This document shows, piece by piece, positions 60,158 to 64,000 of a DNA stretch of 64,000 nt (position 1 is the first letter of the stretch; every line of letters begins with the position of its first letter). The notes beneath the pieces are model-generated. The model was not told the origin of the DNA. It searched no databases and saw nothing but the letters and a program-made list of their open reading frames with translations. Origin of the DNA: Pirellulales bacterium (lineage in GTDB: Bacteria > Planctomycetota > Planctomycetia > Pirellulales > JAICIG01); assembly GCA_035533075.1 (NCBI GenBank), contig DATLUO010000031.1, positions 1-64,000 on the forward strand. The letters run 5' to 3'. A program made the position numbers and the translations under genes.

Positions 60158-60789
60158 CCCCCGATTTCGCCAGAGCCGTCGACCCCGTCTTTCTGCACGT
60201 GCTGCGGCTGCAAGAACGCCTGGCCAAAGGCGAAACCGCCTCGCCGCCCGACGAGCAGGCGAAGATCCGCGGCCTGATCGACAAAGCCGAGAGCATCGTG
60301 GGCCAGACCAGCGAGTGGAAACTGGCCAAGTATGCGCTGGTGGCCTGGGTCGACGAGATGCTCGTCGATCCGGCCTGGGAGGGAGCCAACTGGTGGACCA
60401 ACCACGTGCTGGAGTGGGAGCTGTTCAACACGATGGAACGCTTTCACCTGTTTTACGAGCGGGCCAAAGACGCCTATGCGGCGGGCTTTCGCAACGCCTT
60501 GGAAGTGTTTTATGTTGCCGTGGTGCTCGGCTTTCGCGGGTTATATAAAGAGGAACCGAGCTCGCAGCTTGCGGCGGGCCGCGAGTTGCCCGAAAACATC
60601 GAGAAATGGGCGGCCCAGATTTCGATGGCCATTCGCATGACGCCGCGGCCGCCGATCGTCAGCGGCGGCAAGCCGGTGGCCGGCGCTCCGCCGTTGACCG
60701 GACAGGCGCTGTTGATCAGCTCGTCGATGCTGGCGGCGGTGGTGGCGGCGGTCGCGGTGGGGAGTATCATTATCGCCCGGGGCCTCTGA
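60154..60789 (+). CDS. tssL: TssL/DotU-like T6SS membrane protein
   Basis: 211 residues, overlapping tssK by 4 bp. DotU/TssL features: LRLQERLAKGETASPPDEQA, YALVAWVDEMLVDPAWEGAN, WWTNHVLEWELFNTMERFH and ALEVFYVAVVLGFRGLYKEE. A single C-terminal membrane helix (LLISSSMLAAVVAAVAVGSI, ~180-199) ends the protein. It would join the inner-membrane complex with TssM. There is no peptidoglycan-binding extension. Confidence 0.88.
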   Translation: MTPDFARAVDPVFLHVLRLQERLAKGETASPPDEQAKIRGLIDKAESIVGQTSEWKLAKYALVAWVDEMLVDPAWEGANWWTNHVLEWELFNTMERFHLFYERAKDAYAAGFRNALEVFYVAVVLGFRGLYKEEPSSQLAAGRELPENIEKWAAQISMAIRMTPRPPIVSGGKPVAGAPPLTGQALLISSSMLAAVVAAVAVGSIIIARGL

Positions 60790-60800
60790 TCGACGTTGGA

Positions 60801-62456
60801 ATGGTGATGCAATACCTTCGGCAGTTTTTCCAGGTTCTGTTCCATCCGATTTGGCTGCTGTGTACGTCGCCGCAGCAATTGATCGCCACGCCGCGCAGGC
60901 TGCTCGGTCTGTCGCTGGCGGCCAGAGTGGCCATTCTGGTGGCGATGTTCCTCGTGCTGGCCACGCTGGCGATCTTCTACCAGGCGCTGAAACAAGACGA
61001 GGCCTGGTCGCGGTACGTGTCGATTCTGTCGGTGCTGAGCGTGCTGTCGCTGGTCATTCCGGTCGTCACCTATCAGACGCTGAAGCTCTGGTTGGAAGGC
61101 GAGACTTCGGAGTTTCAAGACATCGATCGCGCCTGGCAGGCGGGCGTGGCCGAGCTGGAGCGAAACGGCATCGAAGTTTCGCGCCTGCCGCTGTTCCTTC
61201 TGATCGGCTCGCCCGGCGAGTTCACCGAGCGGGCGCTGTTCGATGCGGCCAAGCTCAGCTTGACGGTGCGGCAGTTTCCCGAAGGCGACAGCGCCCTGCA
61301 CTGGTATGCCACCGGCGACGCCTTGTACCTGGTCGCCAGCAAGGTGGGCTGCTTGAGCAAAGTTGCCGGCGACGGCGAGCGGGCCGTCGAGAGCGACCGC
61401 AAACACAGCGGCCCGCCCGAGGCCGACGCGGCCCGTGAGCCGCGGCCCGCTCCGGTCGGGGACCTGCGCATGACCATGGGCGCGGTGCCCGACATCCGCG
61501 AGACGATGGCCAGCGCGGCGCTGGCCCCTCCGCCCTCGGCGGCGGGCCGTTATCGCGGCACGATGGAGTTCAACCCCGTGGACGACAGCCGCCTGGCGCC
61601 CGGCACCGCCCAGCTTGTGGCGGTCCGCGAGTCGGTCCATCTGAGCCACGAAGAGTGGCAGGCGCAGCCGCGGCGACTGCGTTATCTCTGCCAGCTCATT
61701 CGCCGTGCGCGGCAGCCGTTTTGCCCGATCAACGGCGTGGTGGCGTTGCTTCCCTATGCGGTCATTCAGCGCGGCGACGACGATGCCAGCGAAGTGCGCA
61801 AGTCGGCCCGCGAAGACATCACCACGTTGTCGCAGGCCCTCCGCTTGCGGTATCCGTTGATCGCGTTGGTCACCGGCATGGAGAGCGAGGACGGTTTTTG
61901 CGAGCTGGTGCGGCGGGTCGGCCCCGAGCGCGCCAAGCGGCAGCGGTTCGGCAAAGGGTTCGTGGTTTGGGACGACGCCACCTCGGAACAGTTGGGAGCG
62001 CTCTGCATTCATGCCTGCGGGGCCTTCGAAACGTTCATCTACGAAATGTTCAAGGAACGGGGCGCGCTGACCAGCGAAGACAAAACGCCGGGCAACCGCA
62101 AGCTTTACACGCTGCTCTGCCGCATCCGCCGCAACTTTCAGGACCGCCTGGACGACATTCTGGCGCAAGGCTTTGCCCAGGATCCGGAGCAGAACGGCCA
62201 GGCGGCCGGGCCGTTGTTTGGCGGGTGCTATTTCGCGGCCACCGGCGACACGGCCGGCAGCCAGGGCTTTGCTCGCGGCGTGCTGCGCGACCGCTTGACC
62301 GACCCTGAGGAGCGAGACGGTCCGCTCTACGAAGACCTGGAGTGGTCGCAGTCGATGTTGCGCGAAGACGCCTGGTATCGTCGGTTGGCCTACGCCGGCT
62401 TCGTGCTCGACACGGTGCTGTTGGCCGCGGCGGCGGGCGCGTTCTTCTTGCTCTAG
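60801..62456 (+). CDS. Short TssM/IcmF-like protein without Walker A motif
   Basis: 551 residues from ATG 60801, 11 bp after tssL. Two N-terminal membrane helices (ARVAILVAMFLVLATLAIFY, VSILSVLSVLSLVIPVVTY) precede a cytoplasmic domain; a C-terminal helix (LDTVLLAAAAGAFFLL) closes it. The IcmF/TssM GTPase region starts RLPLFLLIGSPGEFTERALF, where the normal P-loop GxxGxGKT has become GSPGEFTE, so nucleotide binding is doubtful. It lacks the ~600-residue periplasmic part of TssM (about 1100-1200 residues). Assigned by order (tssK-L-M) and the N-terminal pattern. It may be a reduced TssM in a T6SS-like system. Confidence 0.72.
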   Translation: MVMQYLRQFFQVLFHPIWLLCTSPQQLIATPRRLLGLSLAARVAILVAMFLVLATLAIFYQALKQDEAWSRYVSILSVLSVLSLVIPVVTYQTLKLWLEGETSEFQDIDRAWQAGVAELERNGIEVSRLPLFLLIGSPGEFTERALFDAAKLSLTVRQFPEGDSALHWYATGDALYLVASKVGCLSKVAGDGERAVESDRKHSGPPEADAAREPRPAPVGDLRMTMGAVPDIRETMASAALAPPPSAAGRYRGTMEFNPVDDSRLAPGTAQLVAVRESVHLSHEEWQAQPRRLRYLCQLIRRARQPFCPINGVVALLPYAVIQRGDDDASEVRKSAREDITTLSQALRLRYPLIALVTGMESEDGFCELVRRVGPERAKRQRFGKGFVVWDDATSEQLGALCIHACGAFETFIYEMFKERGALTSEDKTPGNRKLYTLLCRIRRNFQDRLDDILAQGFAQDPEQNGQAAGPLFGGCYFAATGDTAGSQGFARGVLRDRLTDPEERDGPLYEDLEWSQSMLREDAWYRRLAYAGFVLDTVLLAAAAGAFFLL

Positions 62457-62489
62457 TGCTCTGTCATTCGCCGATTGACGGATGCAGTG

Positions 62490-62590
62490 GTAGGGTCGGA
62501 GCGAGCGAGCTTGCGAGCGCCGGCCCACCGAATATCGACGTCGTTTTCATGGTGGGCCGGCGCTCGCAAGCTCGCTCGCTCCCACCCTAC
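62490..62590. terminator. 40-bp inverted repeat (palindrome copy D), likely terminator
   Basis: Arms at 62490-62529 and 62551-62590 are complementary with one mismatch, around a 21-nt spacer. The ends are GTAGGGT(C/G)GGAGCGAGCGAG and CCCACCCTAC, as in copies A-C, so here the unit is arranged as a pair in inverted orientation. It lies 34 bp beyond the end of the tssM-like gene. Confidence 0.7.
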
Positions 62591-62998
62591 GAAGTTTTGC
62601 GCCGTCCATCATTGGAGGGCTCACAGAGCACTGGCCGCTGCTCGGCATTGAGCCACCCTGGAGCTTTAGCGAACGCGACACGTTTGTCGCGGCGATGTTG
62701 GCGCCGGGACACTCGATCGCGAGGCGGCGGTAAGGACCGGACGAAGAATAGCTTCCTCCTGCATTCCCGCTCCCGCCGGCGCGCATCCGAAGCCTTGCGG
62801 TCCGCCGGCGCCCGCGCTGCCGGCACCATTCGGCGGCCTCAGGCATCGTCAACCGCGCCACTGCGGCGCAGAACAAAAGCGCCGCGCGCACGGCGCTTTT
62901 GTTTTGCGCCGCTGGCGGCACGTCGCCATAAGTGATTATATCTACTAGGTTTGCGACTTAGGCACGCGCCAGTTTTTCGCGAAGTTGTCTCTTGGGGC
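62591..62998. other. Gap of about 410 bp before the right-edge gene
   Basis: No supported gene. A hairpin-like GCGCCGCGCGCACGGCGC lies near 62880-62897. The open frame of the next protein may begin anywhere between 62936 and 62999. Confidence 0.4.
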
Positions 62999-64000
62999 GT
63001 GGCCGCACAACGGTTTCCGTGGAAATTCAGCCAACGAACTGCCACCACCACGCCCGGCGGCACCAGCAGTGGCGGCACCTTCGGCGACGGCACCAAGGAC
63101 ATCGACACCGCCGGCGCCCACGAAACCAAGCCGCAAGGCTCCGATACGCTCAACGCCGAAACCTACCAATCGACCAGCCAAAGCTACACCGACGGCGGCA
63201 GCTACTCCGCCAGCGGCGGCAGCGAAAGCCGCAACGGCACCTTCAACGCCAACGACACCGACCTCAACACCGATGACGAGACCGAGTCGGGCGGATATAA
63301 TGGCGGCAGCACCGGCAGCGAGAACCTGTCGGCCGACGACAGCACGCTTGCCACCGAGAGCGCCAACGGCAACTACACCAGCGCCTCGGGCAGCGTGAGC
63401 GCCACCGGCAACTCGACCAACGACGATCTGCACACCGACGACGGCAAGAAGTCGGAGAGCTTCCCGGTGGGCGCCACCGGCAGCCACACCGATTCGAGCG
63501 GCTACTACGACAAGGACCACGGACACGCCACCGGCCCCTTCAGCGAGGCAGGCGGCGCCATCACCACGGAGGACCAGAGCTACACCGACGACGACATCGC
63601 CAGCGCCAGCGGCCAGCAACACGATACGCAAACCAGCTCGCCCGGCGCGGGCGTGACGGTCGCCACCGACGACCAAAGCTCCGGCTCGACCAGCAAAAGC
63701 TACCACGACTCCGGCGACCGCGACCAGACCGCCGCCGGCACCACCGACTCGGGCAGCGACACCTCGATCGAACACGACACCAGCTCGCTGACCGACAAGA
63801 CCACCACCACGGTCACGGGCGGCGGCTCCGTCGAGACCGACGGCGGCGGCGACACCGCCGATTACACCTATACCGGCAGCTACGACATGGCCAAGGGCAG
63901 CGAAACCGACGACGGCACCTTCCGCCGGGAAGACCAGCCCAGCTCCAGCGGCAGCTACACGGCCAGCTATACCGCGCCGGGCGACCCCGGCACCACCTGG
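62999..64000 (+). CDS. Ser/Thr/Gly/Asp-rich repetitive protein, start uncertain, cut by right edge
   Basis: The frame is open from 62936 to the window end. GTG 62999 is used as the start, TTG 62951 being an alternative; neither has a good ribosome site or signal peptide. From about residue 15 the composition is extreme: SSGGTFGDGTKDIDTAG, YTDGGSYSASGGSE, NGGSTGSENLSADDST, DSSGYYDKDHGHATG. It is acidic with few hydrophobic residues, as in the extracellular stalk or N-terminal part of giant planctomycete proteins (some of Rhs/YD type). The 5' end may be truncated. No domain can be named. Confidence 0.5.
   Translation, partial: MAAQRFPWKFSQRTATTTPGGTSSGGTFGDGTKDIDTAGAHETKPQGSDTLNAETYQSTSQSYTDGGSYSASGGSESRNGTFNANDTDLNTDDETESGGYNGGSTGSENLSADDSTLATESANGNYTSASGSVSATGNSTNDDLHTDDGKKSESFPVGATGSHTDSSGYYDKDHGHATGPFSEAGGAITTEDQSYTDDDIASASGQQHDTQTSSPGAGVTVATDDQSSGSTSKSYHDSGDRDQTAAGTTDSGSDTSIEHDTSSLTDKTTTTVTGGGSVETDGGGDTADYTYTGSYDMAKGSETDDGTFRREDQPSSSGSYTASYTAPGDPGTTW

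Noticed and set aside
60510-62528. 672-residue minus-strand frame
   Set aside because: Antisense of tssL and the tssM-like gene; no motif.
62945-63775. 276-residue minus-strand frame rich in Val/Gly/Ala
   Set aside because: Antisense of the Ser/Thr/Gly/Asp-rich protein; the simple composition is a mirror effect.

Overview
The window looks like a chromosomal segment from a high-GC planctomycete, probably Pirellulales-like. Signs of this are a cytochrome/DUF1549/DUF1553 protein and DUF1501 proteins, very large exported proteins with an N-terminal LExRxxLS motif and C-terminal DUF4214 modules, a BlaI/BlaR1-type pair whose sensor is fused to a secretin-like domain, and many dispersed palindromic repeats between genes. 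No rRNA, tRNA or CRISPR array was recognised.

Layout. 0-10.3 kb: a DUF1501 gene cut by the left edge, a BlaI-type repressor with a clear operator/promoter and its M56 partner, a DUF1553 cytochrome protein, queG, then a 1.5 kb graveyard of four gene fragments and an ornithine cyclodeaminase-family enzyme. 10.8-18.1 kb: an unknown gene, a three-gene unit (one-TM protein, CpsD-like ATPase, ExeA-like ATPase), CBS and WYL-like proteins, a split thiamine-pyrophosphate decarboxylase, a PNPOx-family protein and an acetyltransferase remnant. 18.2-20.6 kb: an XRE-SnoaL regulator gene broken by an in-frame stop, with a complete insertion sequence immediately upstream of its start. 20.9-26.1 kb: a 1742-residue exported repeat protein, followed by a repeat-rich gap of about 1.1 kb. 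27-38.3 kb: a tandem vWA protein, comEC, a two-gene AAA ATPase/DUF4276 unit (candidate defence system), a FdhF/YdeP oxidoreductase and another exported DUF4214 protein. 38.4-50.6 kb: mostly housekeeping and small genes (a hydroxyacid dehydrogenase, hemW, a toxin/antitoxin pair, an APH-like kinase, a zinc-ribbon/carrier protein, a selD fusion, proC, a QEGLA-motif protein, glnB), with G-rich tandem repeats next to several start codons. 50.7-64 kb: a zincin metalloprotease, a giant caspase-like protein that lacks the expected Cys, divergent tssK-tssL-tssM-like genes, and a Ser/Thr/Gly/Asp-rich protein that runs off the right edge.

How parts fit together. The BlaI/M56 pair probably autoregulates through the dyad over its promoter. 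The CpsD-like and ExeA-like ATPases with the membrane protein resemble an exopolysaccharide or envelope-assembly control unit. TssK, TssL and a short TssM-like protein form the membrane/baseplate side of a type VI secretion-like apparatus; the rest of the system is not in view. The most unusual features are this reduced T6SS-like unit beside a pseudo-caspase, the secretin-sensor BlaR1, the ATPase/DUF4276 pair, a zinc-ribbon/carrier-protein fusion, and repeat families that have entered a coding region and supply stop codons to neighbouring genes.
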